DNA of 35,904 bases from JBASNZ01 sp049657775 (GTDB taxonomy: Bacteria; Actinomycetota; Coriobacteriia; Anaerosomatales; Anaerosomataceae): positions 1 through 35,904 of the forward strand of contig JBASNZ010000046.1 in NCBI GenBank assembly GCA_049657775.1, in the 5' to 3' direction. The first letter of the stretch is position 1. Each line of letters opens with the position of its first letter. Below, piece after piece: positions 25,904 through 33,249 of this stretch. Both the position numbers and the translations under genes were made by a program. The notes under the pieces were generated by a model. It did no database searches. It was given only the letters and a program-made list of their open reading frames with translations, and was not told where the DNA came from.

Positions 25904-27406
25904 GTGTCCAAGGGCAAGATCATTGCGGCGGTCGTCGCGCTTCTTGTGATAGGTGGTGTCGCCGCGGCGTTCGCCCTCGGCGGCGGCGCGACCGGCACCG
26001 AGGTGACGGTGGAAACAGCCCAGCGCGGGGCGCTGGCTGTCACCGTGAGCGCCTCGGGTGAGGCACAGGCCGACGAGACGGGCGACGTCTTCCCCCCGAC
26101 GGCGGGCACGCTCGCGAGCATCGAGGTGACCGAGGGCCAGGAGGTCAAGGCCGGCGATGTCATCGCGGTCATGGACATCACTCCTCTCGAGGTGCAGGTT
26201 GCGCAGGCGACGGCCGCGTACGAGGCGGCGCTCGCGCAAGCCGACAGCATCTCCCAGTCGGCGCCTTCGTCGGCCGACAAGAAAGCCGCCGCCGCAGCCG
26301 TGGCCGCGGCATGGTCGGCATATGACGCCGCGTCCCAGAGCTACGAGCTTGCGAAGGATGCAAGCGTGGACCCGACGGCGCTGGCGCAGGCGCAAGCCGC
26401 GTTGACCGCCGCGCAGGCGGCATACACCTCGGCGATCACGGCATATGAGACCTACAGGGCGACCGTCTACGATCTCGCCCCGCTACCGCGCGACCCGGCG
26501 CTGGAGACCGCGCTCGCTACGCTGGCGATCGCGCGCGACCAGGCGGCCTCGACCGTAGCGACGGCGCAGCAGAACCTGGCTCTCGTGATGAGCGCTGGCG
26601 GCAGCGACGCCGCGACTGCGGGAGCCAAAGCTGCCAAGGACCAGGCGTGGGCGGCCTACCAGGGCGCAGTGGCGCAGCAGACCAAGCTAGCGGCGACGGA
26701 CCTGGGTTCGGCTAAGTCATCCGCTAACGCGGGAGCTGACGCCGCGCGCCAGGCGCTCGACTACGCCATCGACGTGCTCGAGAAGGCCACGCTTCGTGCC
26801 CCGATGGATGGTGTCGTGGTGTTCAACGACGCCGGCGCGTCGCTTGCGGCCGCCGGTCTTGGCGGCAGCTCCGCAAAGGCGACCGTGGGCTCAAGTGTGT
26901 CTCCGGCGTCCGCGCCGTTCTCGGTCGTCTACTTCGACCAGCTCGTGTTCAACGCGCAGGTTGACGAGGCGGACATCGCCCGACTGACGCCCGGGATGAA
27001 GGCGACCGTGTCGCTCGACGCGCTCAGCGGCGAGACCTTCGAGACCACGATCGAGCGGGTGGACAAGACCTCTGTCGTCACTCCCACCGGCGGCACCGCG
27101 TTCTCTGTGATCATGCGGCTCAAGGGCGCAGGGGATAAGGCGCTCCTCGGCATGAACGGCAGCGTCGACTTTGAGATCGAGTCCATCGGCGAAGCAGTGA
27201 CCGTCCCCGTGGAGGCTGTGCTCGATGAGGGTGGTGCGGACTACGTGTATGTTGTCCGCGATGGCAGGGCCGCCCGCGTGCAGGTCAAGACGGGCAGGCT
27301 TACCGATACCAGAGCCGAGATCCTCAGCGGCATCAAGGAGGGTGACCAGGTCGTGGTGACCGGGCTCACCGACCTCCAAGATGGCGACACCGTGAAGGTG
27401 AAGTAG
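25904..27406 (+). CDS. Periplasmic-adaptor-like (HlyD/MacA family) subunit of an ABC exporter
   Basis: A 500-residue secreted or membrane-anchored adaptor with one N-terminal hydrophobic helix (about 5-27). The split lipoyl domain is seen as GTLASIEVTEGQEVKAGDVI (about 66-85) and ATLRAPMDGVVVFNDAG (about 296-312). Between them lies a long Ala/Gln-rich helical hairpin. A beta-barrel (DQLVFNAQVDEADIARLTPG) and membrane-proximal domain follow. AGGAGG precedes the GTG start. In monoderm bacteria such adaptors work with MacB-type pumps without an outer-membrane channel; the cargo is unknown. Confidence 0.9.
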   Translation: MSKGKIIAAVVALLVIGGVAAAFALGGGATGTEVTVETAQRGALAVTVSASGEAQADETGDVFPPTAGTLASIEVTEGQEVKAGDVIAVMDITPLEVQVAQATAAYEAALAQADSISQSAPSSADKKAAAAAVAAAWSAYDAASQSYELAKDASVDPTALAQAQAALTAAQAAYTSAITAYETYRATVYDLAPLPRDPALETALATLAIARDQAASTVATAQQNLALVMSAGGSDAATAGAKAAKDQAWAAYQGAVAQQTKLAATDLGSAKSSANAGADAARQALDYAIDVLEKATLRAPMDGVVVFNDAGASLAAAGLGGSSAKATVGSSVSPASAPFSVVYFDQLVFNAQVDEADIARLTPGMKATVSLDALSGETFETTIERVDKTSVVTPTGGTAFSVIMRLKGAGDKALLGMNGSVDFEIESIGEAVTVPVEAVLDEGGADYVYVVRDGRAARVQVKTGRLTDTRAEILSGIKEGDQVVVTGLTDLQDGDTVKVK

Positions 27407-27409
27407 CGG

Positions 27410-28177
27410 GTGTCGGAGACAGGCGCTGAGGCGCGACGCGCTGTGCTTGAGACGCGGGACGTTACCAAGCGGTACCGGCTTGAGGGCATAGAGGTCAACG
27501 CGCTGCGAGGCGTGAGCATCGCCATACACAAAGGCGAGATGGTCTCCATCATGGGGCCGTCTGGCTCGGGTAAGTCCACGCTCATGCACATCGTCGGGCT
27601 GCTCGATCGTCCAACGACCGGCCAGGTCATCCTTGAGGGCGGAGATATCTCCAACCTGGCGCCAAACGCGCTCGCCGAACTCCGCAACAAGTACATCGGG
27701 TTCGTCTTCCAGTCGTTCAACCTGCTCGCCCGCACGACCGCGCTCGCGAACGTGGAACTGCCGCTTGTTTATGCGGGCGTCAGCGGCTCCGAGCGCGAGC
27801 GGCGGGCGACAGAGGCGCTGGATCGGGTGGGCCTGGGCAACCGGCTGGGACACCTGAGCAACCAACTCTCGGGTGGCCAGCAGCAGCGGGTCGCGATCGC
27901 GCGGGCCCTCGTGAACAGCCCGAGCATCGTGTTGGCCGACGAACCCACCGGCAACCTGGACTCACGCTCTGGCATCGAGGTCATGTCGATCCTGCAGGAC
28001 CTGAACGCACAGGGCATCACCGTGGTTCTGGTCACGCACGATGACCGGATCGCGCGTCATGCCGGGCGGGTCATCCGCGTGTTGGATGGCCTGGTGCAGT
28101 CGGTCGAAATCGTGCGCGACCGGGTGCTTGCCGGAGACGAACTGCGCGCCTTGCCACTCGAGGAGGTGGCGGGGTGA
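27410..28177 (+). CDS. ABC transporter ATP-binding protein, MacB/LolD type
   Basis: A 255-residue ATPase with Walker A GPSGSGKST, Q-loop VFQSFNLL, signature LSGGQQQR, Walker B IVLADEPTGNLDS and switch His in VLVTHD. The sequence around FNLLARTTALANVELPL is typical of the MacB/LolD/FtsE class that works with extracytoplasmic substrates. The gene starts three bases after the adaptor stop and overlaps the permease by four bases (GTGA). Three genes thus form one tripartite unit. Confidence 0.94.
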   Translation: MSETGAEARRAVLETRDVTKRYRLEGIEVNALRGVSIAIHKGEMVSIMGPSGSGKSTLMHIVGLLDRPTTGQVILEGGDISNLAPNALAELRNKYIGFVFQSFNLLARTTALANVELPLVYAGVSGSERERRATEALDRVGLGNRLGHLSNQLSGGQQQRVAIARALVNSPSIVLADEPTGNLDSRSGIEVMSILQDLNAQGITVVLVTHDDRIARHAGRVIRVLDGLVQSVEIVRDRVLAGDELRALPLEEVAG

Positions 28178-29364
28178 ACTTTGCCGAGAGCTTCCGCATC
28201 GCGCTTAGGGCACTTGCCGCGAACAAGGCGAGAAGCCTGCTGACGATGCTTGGCGTCATCATCGGTGTCGCCGCGGTCATCTTACTCGTCGGCATCGGTA
28301 CGGGCGTGCAGGACGAGATCACGGGTCAGATCGAAGGCCTTGGCTCCAACCTGCTCTTCATCGTTCCCGGTCAGTACGGCGGCGGCATGAGCGACGCCGG
28401 GCCTCCGTCGCGCAACTTCACCCTGGAGGACGCTGAACTCATCGAGAAACGCGTCGATGGTCTCGAAGCCGTTGTGCCGCTGGTGCAGACGAGCACCGTG
28501 GCTAAGGCCGGCAACCGCTCCTTACGAGTGGTGGTTGCCGGCGGGAACGAGAAGGGTGCCAAGATCTTCGCCAATAAGCTTGCCGGCGGCAGGGACTACC
28601 GGCGAAGTGAGGTGCAGGCGGCCTCACGGGTTGTTGCGATCGGGTCGAATGTGGCTGCCACGCTCTTCCCCAACACCGACCCGGTGGGCAAGCAGGTCAC
28701 CCTCAATGGCCAGCGGTTCACGGTCGTGGGCTACTATGAGGCCCTCGGCGGCGGCCTGGCGGGTGACCAGGACAGCCAGGTCCAGATACCGGTAACCACG
28801 ACCCAGCGGGTCTTCAACATCAACTACATCAGCACCATCGTGGTGAAGGCCGTCGATCCCGAGAAGATCGAGCGCGTGAAACTGGATATCCGCCGCGTGC
28901 TCACCCCGCGCTACGGCGAGGAGTTCACCGTGTTCTCGCAGGAGCAGACGCTCGGGCTTCTCTCGGACCTTCTCAGCACGCTCACGTACATGCTTGCGGG
29001 AATCGCGGGGATCTCACTGCTGGTGGGCGGCATCGGCATCATGAACATCATGCTCGTGAGCGTGAGCGAGCGGACGCGTGAGATCGGCATCCGAAAAGCG
29101 GTGGGTGCGCGCACCTACGACATCCTGTCTCAGTTCGTCATCGAAGCGGTCGGACTGTCTGTGCTTGGCGGCATCATCGGCATTCTGATCGGATGGGGCG
29201 GAGCGGCAGCCATTGACGCGTACTCTCCGGTGCCCACCGTGGTGACTCCCTGGGCAGTGGCGACGGCGTTCTTCTTTGCGGCCGGGGTGGGTGTGTTCTT
29301 TGGCGTCTATCCTGCCTGGAAGGCAAGCCAGCTCGACGCGATCGACGCGCTCAGATACGAGTAG
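28174..29364 (+). CDS. ABC transporter permease, MacB type (MacB_PCD and FtsX domains)
   Basis: A 396-residue permease with an N-terminal membrane helix (about 21-43, LLTMLGVIIGVAAVILLVGI), a large extracytoplasmic MacB-type periplasmic core domain (about 45-260), and three C-terminal helices of the FtsX fold containing the conserved SVSERTREIGIRKAVGAR segment. The four-helix layout is that of mechanotransmission exporters. Cargo (antibiotic, peptide or lipoprotein) cannot be told. It is the last gene of the adaptor-ATPase-permease unit. Confidence 0.94.
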   Translation: MNFAESFRIALRALAANKARSLLTMLGVIIGVAAVILLVGIGTGVQDEITGQIEGLGSNLLFIVPGQYGGGMSDAGPPSRNFTLEDAELIEKRVDGLEAVVPLVQTSTVAKAGNRSLRVVVAGGNEKGAKIFANKLAGGRDYRRSEVQAASRVVAIGSNVAATLFPNTDPVGKQVTLNGQRFTVVGYYEALGGGLAGDQDSQVQIPVTTTQRVFNINYISTIVVKAVDPEKIERVKLDIRRVLTPRYGEEFTVFSQEQTLGLLSDLLSTLTYMLAGIAGISLLVGGIGIMNIMLVSVSERTREIGIRKAVGARTYDILSQFVIEAVGLSVLGGIIGILIGWGGAAAIDAYSPVPTVVTPWAVATAFFFAAGVGVFFGVYPAWKASQLDAIDALRYE

Positions 29365-29431
29365 GGCGCCGTTCGCGCGGCCCGTCCGGCATATGAGCGT
29401 GGCGGTCGAGACGCGGGCATCAAGTGCGCGT

Positions 29432-29929
29432 CTAGCTGGTGAAGTCGCTCGGATCGACGTGATCGAGGAAGTCGCGGAACCGCTCGACCTCCTGCTCGGT
29501 CTCGTCGACCGCCCGCACGGTCACCGCGGCCTGCTCGAACACATCATCGTCCACGTAGACGGGGCATCCGACGCGGAGCGCCAGTGCCATGCTGTCCGAG
29601 GGTCTGGCGTCGATGACGAGTTCGCGCTCCTCGCCCCGCAGCACGATTCCCGCATAGTAGGTACCGTCCTCCACGCGGGTCACCTCGACCCGCGAGACGT
29701 AGAAGCCGAGCAACTCGATGACGTTCTTGAGCAAGTCGTGCGTCATCGGCCGGGGCAGCTCCTCGCCGTGCAAGGCGAGGATGATCGCCGTCGCCTCGGG
29801 ATGGCCGATCCAGATGGGGAGCATGCGCCCTGCCGGATCCGCCGGCTCGATATGCACCGGTTGCAGCAGCACGATCGGCTGTCCGGTGGTGGCGTCGGCG
29901 TTGAGGCTGACGATGCGCACTTCGATCAT
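29432..29929 (-). CDS. Bifunctional nuclease family protein (DUF151)
   Basis: A 165-residue single-domain protein of the DUF151/BFN family, members of which have reported RNase and DNase activity in plants and Thermotoga structures are known. Family signs are MIEVRIVSLNAD, LPIWIGHPEATAI, RPMTHDLLKNVIELLG and the conserved ARPSDSMALALRVGCPVYV. The ATG at 29929 has GGAGGG five bases upstream; a start seven codons earlier is unlikely. It converges on the ABC permease gene, with only 67 bp between, and a 7-bp stem (29409-29415 with 29427-29433) overlaps its stop. Confidence 0.9.
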   Translation of the reverse strand: MIEVRIVSLNADATTGQPIVLLQPVHIEPADPAGRMLPIWIGHPEATAIILALHGEELPRPMTHDLLKNVIELLGFYVSRVEVTRVEDGTYYAGIVLRGEERELVIDARPSDSMALALRVGCPVYVDDDVFEQAAVTVRAVDETEQEVERFRDFLDHVDPSDFTS

Positions 29930-30035
29930 GGCACCCTCCGTTCGGGTCACGTAGTAACCGTACCACGTTGGCGGGAGGTCTAATCCCGGCCCGGGGAGGC
30001 GACGCCATCGGCGTTGGGCCGAAGGCCGCGAGCGC

Positions 30036-30065
30036 TTGACGCTTCGAGGAGCGCTGGGCTATGGT
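30036..30065 (+). promoter_or_regulatory. Promoter of tRNA-Ile
   Basis: TTGACG (30036-30041) and TATGGT (30060-30065) are separated by 18 bases, matching sigma-A hexamers at 5/6 and 4/6. The tRNA begins 17 bases after the -10, so the transcript would have a leader of about ten bases. Confidence 0.65.
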
Positions 30066-30081
30066 ATCGTGGCTGTTCCAG

Positions 30082-30158
30082 GGGCCCGTAGCTCAGTTGG
30101 TTAGAGCGCACGGCTGATAACCGTGAGGTCGATGGTTCGAATCCATCCGGGCCCACCA
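30082..30158 (+). tRNA. tRNA-Ile (anticodon GAT)
   Basis: A complete 77-nt tRNA with acceptor stem GGGCCCG/CGGGCCC, D-arm, anticodon stem CACGG/CCGTG around loop CTGATAA (anticodon GAT), T-arm GATGG-TTCGAAT-CCATC and an encoded CCA end. Its 3' 64 bases are duplicated at 32167-32230, which marks it as an integration target. Confidence 0.97.
30095..30158 (+). repeat. attL: 3' part of tRNA-Ile, direct repeat with attR
   Basis: This 64-bp segment recurs at 32167-32230 with a single C/G difference in the T-stem. Homology starts in the D-arm and stops exactly at the CCA end, as expected for tRNA-targeting tyrosine integrases. Confidence 0.93.
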
Positions 30159-30168
30159 ATGTTTCACT

Positions 30169-30196
30169 AAAGCCCTGCTCACGCGAGTGGGGCTTT
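30169..30196 (+). terminator. Weak terminator-like hairpin after tRNA-Ile
   Basis: AAAGCCC (30169-30175) pairs with GGGCTTT (30190-30196), with an inner CTC/GAG pairing and a short T-rich end. It is element DNA and would now end the tRNA transcript, replacing the host terminator that was displaced beyond attR. Confidence 0.6.
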
Positions 30197-30321
30197 CTCG
30201 CACTTGAGAGCGAAATGCGGCGAATGCGACCCACTGATTAGATTCGTATTGATCAACACGGGTGGCACCCACATATGACCAAGTGCACCGCGAACTGGAC
30301 TGTTCGCGGCTATCCCATGCT

Positions 30322-30349
30322 ACTATCAATCAAAGACGATATTGATAGT
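30322..30349. promoter_or_regulatory. Palindromic operator-like site over the fic promoter/leader
   Basis: ACTATCAAT (30322-30330) and ATTGATAGT (30341-30349) are perfect inverted 9-mers around 10 bases. A possible promoter TGGACT-N19-TACTAT (30296-30326) is overlapped by the left arm, so a bound protein should block fic. The same TATCAA-N12-TTGATA arrangement recurs at 31906-31929. A second perfect stem (CCGCGAAC at 30288-30295 with GTTCGCGG at 30302-30309) lies just upstream. Confidence 0.7.
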
Positions 30350-30361
30350 TTGGAGGCATCG

Positions 30362-31720
30362 TTGAAGCGACGAATTCTCGAACCTGCGCCAAGCGTTGAC
30401 TTGAGCAGTTCGACGCTCAGCCTGAACGAGGCCATGGCTCTCGCGCAGAATCCGCTGATGCGAGAAATCCTGAGGCGAGCGAACAAGGACTACCTGTACT
30501 GGGATAAGTTCAAGCATATTGCGCTGCCCGAGGGGCTTGACCCGAAGGTTTCTTGGGTTCTACTCAAACTGACAAGGGCGCTCGATAGACGCGATACGCT
30601 TGTCACCGATGTGCACGGTCACACCTTCTCCTACTCTCTCACGCCAGAGGCGCTGAGGTGTCTGCACGAGATTGATAAGCGTGCTGGTGGCAGCGTTACC
30701 ATGGACAGCGGTGGAATCCCAGAAGAGAACCGAAAGCGGTTTCTCGTCAACTCACTCATGGAAGAAGCGATTGCTTCAAGCCAGATAGAGGGCGCAGCCA
30801 CTACGACAAGGGTTGCGAAAGAGATGCTGCGGACGGGTCGAGAACCTGCCGACCGCGCCGAACGCATGATTCTCAATAACTACAAGACCATCCAGCGAAT
30901 CAAGGATTACGTCGCCAAACCCATCACCCCTGAGATGATCCTTGCGTTGCAGGAATCCATGACAGAGGGAACCATGGACGATGAGGCGGACTCAGGACGA
31001 TTCAGAACCCCAGACGACGATGTCATTGTGGTAGACGATGGGCAGAATGAGATTCTTCACACGCCGCCACATGCGAGTGAGATAGAGTCCCAACTCCAAG
31101 CACTGTGCGACTACGCCAATAACGACGACGGTGATTTTGAGTATCCTGTCCTGAGGGCAATCGTCCTGCACTTCTGGCTTGCCTATCTCCACCCGTTCGT
31201 TGACGGGAATGGGCGAACGGCGAGGGCGTTGTTTTATCTCTATATGTTGAAGCGCGACTATTGGCTGTTTGAGTATCTGGCGATTTCCAGGGTCATTCTT
31301 GGAAAGCGTGGGCAATACGACAAGGCGTACATCTATTCAGAGCAAGATGACTGCGATATGACGTACTTTGTCACCTTCAACCTTCATGCGATTGAGCAGT
31401 CGTTAAACGAACTGCATGAGTACATGAGCAGGAAGGCGAAGGAAGATGACAGGCTCCAGCGCAGCCTCAAGAACGATCTCAGCCTGAATCACCGCCAGCG
31501 AGCAGTTCTGATTCGTGCGCTGAAAGACGCCAGTGTCCAAGTCACGATGGAATCCCATGAAGCCTCGCATGATGTTGCATATGCGACTGCCCGTGCTGAC
31601 CTACTATCGCTGGTTGAGAACGGCTATATGGTTCAGAAACGGGTGGGCAGAAAGTACGTATTTGTGCCCTCACCCGACCTGAGAAGCATGATAGAGGCGA
31701 GCACCACCGAGATTTCCTGA
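30362..31720 (+). CDS. Fic-domain AMP-transferase, class II, with C-terminal winged helix
   Basis: Fic enzymes usually transfer AMP to protein hydroxyls. With the TTG start at 30362 (GGAGG five bases upstream) the protein has 452 residues. The catalytic motif HPFVDGNGRTAR (about 277-288) is complete, so the enzyme should be active. The inhibitory-helix motif SSQIEG (139-144) lies before it, which defines class II self-inhibited Fic. The flap region GRFRTPDDDVIV is present. The C-terminal 80 residues (LNHRQRAVLIRALK through VGRKYVFVPS) form a winged helix. An open frame extends upstream to 30275, but the palindromic site would then be coding. There is no antitoxin gene next to it. It is the only intact gene of the tRNA-Ile element and has lower GC than its neighbours. 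Confidence 0.9.
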   Translation: MKRRILEPAPSVDLSSSTLSLNEAMALAQNPLMREILRRANKDYLYWDKFKHIALPEGLDPKVSWVLLKLTRALDRRDTLVTDVHGHTFSYSLTPEALRCLHEIDKRAGGSVTMDSGGIPEENRKRFLVNSLMEEAIASSQIEGAATTTRVAKEMLRTGREPADRAERMILNNYKTIQRIKDYVAKPITPEMILALQESMTEGTMDDEADSGRFRTPDDDVIVVDDGQNEILHTPPHASEIESQLQALCDYANNDDGDFEYPVLRAIVLHFWLAYLHPFVDGNGRTARALFYLYMLKRDYWLFEYLAISRVILGKRGQYDKAYIYSEQDDCDMTYFVTFNLHAIEQSLNELHEYMSRKAKEDDRLQRSLKNDLSLNHRQRAVLIRALKDASVQVTMESHEASHDVAYATARADLLSLVENGYMVQKRVGRKYVFVPSPDLRSMIEASTTEIS

Positions 31721-31783
31721 ATCCCATAGCGGAGTTCGCCCATTGATGGTTCACCTAGTGTTCTGACCAGCGCAAATGTCTTT

Positions 31784-31930
31784 ACTATCAGCGCACTATC
31801 AGCAGCGATGGAATTGATAACACAATCACCCCGAAAAGGGACATGCGTTCGGTGATAGTTCGATTAGTGCTTTGACCTGCGATAACAGTGCAACTATTGA
31901 TTTATTATCAACGCATCACGAAATTGATAG
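31784..31930. repeat. Cluster of TATCA/TGATA motifs in the non-coding right part of the element
   Basis: The gap 31721-31975 has no gene. It holds ACTATCA at 31784 and 31795, ATTGATAAC at 31813, TGATAGT at 31853, GATAAC at 31881, TTATCAA at 31905 and ATTGATAG at 31923. TATCAA (31906-31911) and TTGATA (31924-31929) have the same 12-base spacing as the fic operator. These may be sites for an element regulator, or for the missing excisionase. Confidence 0.6.
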
Positions 31931-31975
31931 ATAGAACCACTACAAGAGGAACAACAATAGCGAACGCGTACTGAT

Positions 31976-32122
31976 TCATGAGCGAGCCCAGACCGAATCT
32001 TCCACTCGCCTCACCGCGTCATCCTTTGCCTCGGGTACGAGGTGGCCGTAGCGGTCAATGGTTGTCTGAATGGAAGCGTGCCTAGCCAACTGCTGCAACA
32101 AGGGCAATGGCCCCGATTCGAT
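31976..32122 (-). pseudogene. C-terminal remnant of a tyrosine-recombinase integrase
   Basis: On the minus strand the frame ending at 31976 reads LLQQLARHASIQTTIDRYGH, then LVPEAKDDAVRRVEDS. This is the end of a phage-type integrase: the conserved H in the xxHAS motif and the nucleophile Tyr in TTIDRYGHL are present. An in-frame stop at 32123-32125 and the absence of any start or upstream catalytic residues show that only about 48 residues remain. It lies 44 bp from attR, the usual place for the integrase of such an element. Confidence 0.88.
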
Positions 32123-32166
32123 TCACGCGCTCTAACTGCACTTCAACTTCTGCGATAGCGAAGGAA

Positions 32167-32230
32167 AGTTGGTTAGAGCGCACGGCTGATAACCGTGAGG
32201 TCGATGGTTCGAATCGATCCGGGCCCACCA
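32167..32230 (+). repeat. attR: duplicated 3' part of tRNA-Ile
   Basis: This is a 63/64 match to 30095-30158. It has the anticodon arm, T-arm and CCA but no acceptor 5' strand, and the single change breaks a T-stem pair, so it is not a working tRNA. Confidence 0.92.
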
Positions 32231-32244
32231 CAGCGTGACCAAGT

Positions 32245-32275
32245 CAGGCGGGAGACCGCCTGGCTTTTTCTTTGC
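32245..32275 (+). terminator. Intrinsic terminator, probably the original tRNA-Ile terminator
   Basis: CAGGCGG (32245-32251), loop GAGA, CCGCCTG (32256-32262), then GCTTTTTCTTT. The stem is perfect and the T-run good. Lying 15 bp after attR, it would have followed the uninterrupted tRNA gene. The following 32276-32338 shows nothing recognisable. Confidence 0.85.
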
Positions 32276-32338
32276 ACGGGGAGCCCAGGGTGATGGATGT
32301 TGGGGCGCGCTCCCGTGCGCAACGACCCGGCCCCTGCG

Positions 32339-32851
32339 TCACTCCATCGGAAACTCGTCCCACTGGACAGGCCCGGTCCTTCTCAGCCAGACCTTGCGCG
32401 TGAGATCGACTATCACGTAGGCGGCCCGCTTGGGTTCGCTAAGGTCCACCTGCTCGATCTTGACCACGCGCCAGCCAGCTGCCCGGCCAAGGGATGTCTC
32501 GCCCCCGAACGTGCACTCCACGATCACCCTACCGTCCTCGGGAACCGTGAACGACCGCGCGTTCGCCTCGGGAAGGATGAGCGTGGAGCCCGAGGTGACC
32601 CACTCTCTATCGTCCCCGTAGCCGATCCAGTCCAGGGCGATGGTGTTGCCCTCGATGTACACGGTCGCCTCGTCTTTGAGCGTCACGCGGGTCGGCGCGA
32701 ACCACTCCTGCGGGACGAACAGGATGTCGACGATGGGGAGGTCGACTCCCGTCTGGCCAACGGCAAGCTTGAGAAGCCCCAGGATGCCGAGCACGATGGC
32801 CGCGGCGATCGCAACCGTGATGAGTAGGTCGAGCAGTCGTCGTGGGGTCAC
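32339..32851 (-). CDS. Hypothetical membrane-anchored protein
   Basis: I do not recognise this 170-residue protein. One hydrophobic helix (about 8-31, LLITVAIAAAIVLGILGLLKLAV) follows a short basic N-terminus, so the rest is probably outside the membrane. That part is beta-rich in character (VTLKDEATVYIEGNTIALDWIGY, RVIVECTFGGETSLGRAAGW). The GTG start has AGGGAG about eight bases upstream. It is a single gene between the tRNA element and a zinc-ribbon remnant, and starts 61 bp from it. Confidence 0.7.
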   Translation of the reverse strand: MTPRRLLDLLITVAIAAAIVLGILGLLKLAVGQTGVDLPIVDILFVPQEWFAPTRVTLKDEATVYIEGNTIALDWIGYGDDREWVTSGSTLILPEANARSFTVPEDGRVIVECTFGGETSLGRAAGWRVVKIEQVDLSEPKRAAYVIVDLTRKVWLRRTGPVQWDEFPME

Positions 32852-32912
32852 GGCTCACTCCCTGGCATGGCGGTCGACTCTGAGGTCCCCACGCAGGGTG
32901 AGGGTCTCCGGG

Positions 32913-33233
32913 TCACTCCTTCTCGCCGCCGCACTCCGGACAGAACTTCGCACCCTTAGTCTCGGCACCGCAGTCGGGACACACGAGTTGTTTCCGCTCT
33001 TTCACGTCCATATGCTTGCCTTCGTGGATGTCCTCGAGCGCTGCTTTCTCGCCTGCCGCCTGAGCCTTGCCGGACGCAAAGGCCGATTCGATCTCGACCT
33101 CGGCCGATGGAGCGCACTCCAGGCACAGCCCCGCGTCGGCGTTCCAGCACTTGTCGCAGAAGTAGTTGGAGCACTTGGCGCAGCGATGGAAGTGCTTCTC
33201 GGCCTCAAGGATGGCGGCCTGGCCTTGAGTCGT
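32913..33233 (-). pseudogene. Truncated zinc-ribbon protein remnant
   Basis: The minus strand encodes 106 residues with no ATG, GTG or TTG before residue 75. The reading frame is closed upstream by TAG at 33234-33236. The sequence is clearly protein-coding: HFHRCAKCSNYFCDKCWN, LCLECAP, a helical spacer, then CPDCGAETKGAKFCPECGGE at the end, making two zinc-binding units. In homologues I remember this follows a longer N-terminal domain, missing here. It starts right after the end of the baeRF gene, so a deletion probably removed the 5' part. A non-standard start cannot be excluded. Confidence 0.7.
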
Positions 33234-33249
33234 CTACTTGCGGGGTGAC

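Larger units (their letters stand above)
30159..32230. mobile_element. Small tRNA-Ile-integrated element carrying fic and an integrase remnant
   Basis: The segment between the two att repeats (2,072 bp including attR) has one intact gene (fic), the tail of a tyrosine integrase reading leftward beside attR, and an AT-rich repeat-bearing gap. Its GC is visibly lower than the host genes: I count 26 G or C in the 60 bases 31321-31380. No excisionase, replication or transfer gene is left. It is best read as a decayed integrative element or satellite kept for its cargo. Confidence 0.85.

Noticed and set aside
32167..32230. Second tRNA-Ile gene
   Set aside because: The 5' acceptor strand and part of the D-arm are missing and a T-stem pair is broken; it is an att copy.
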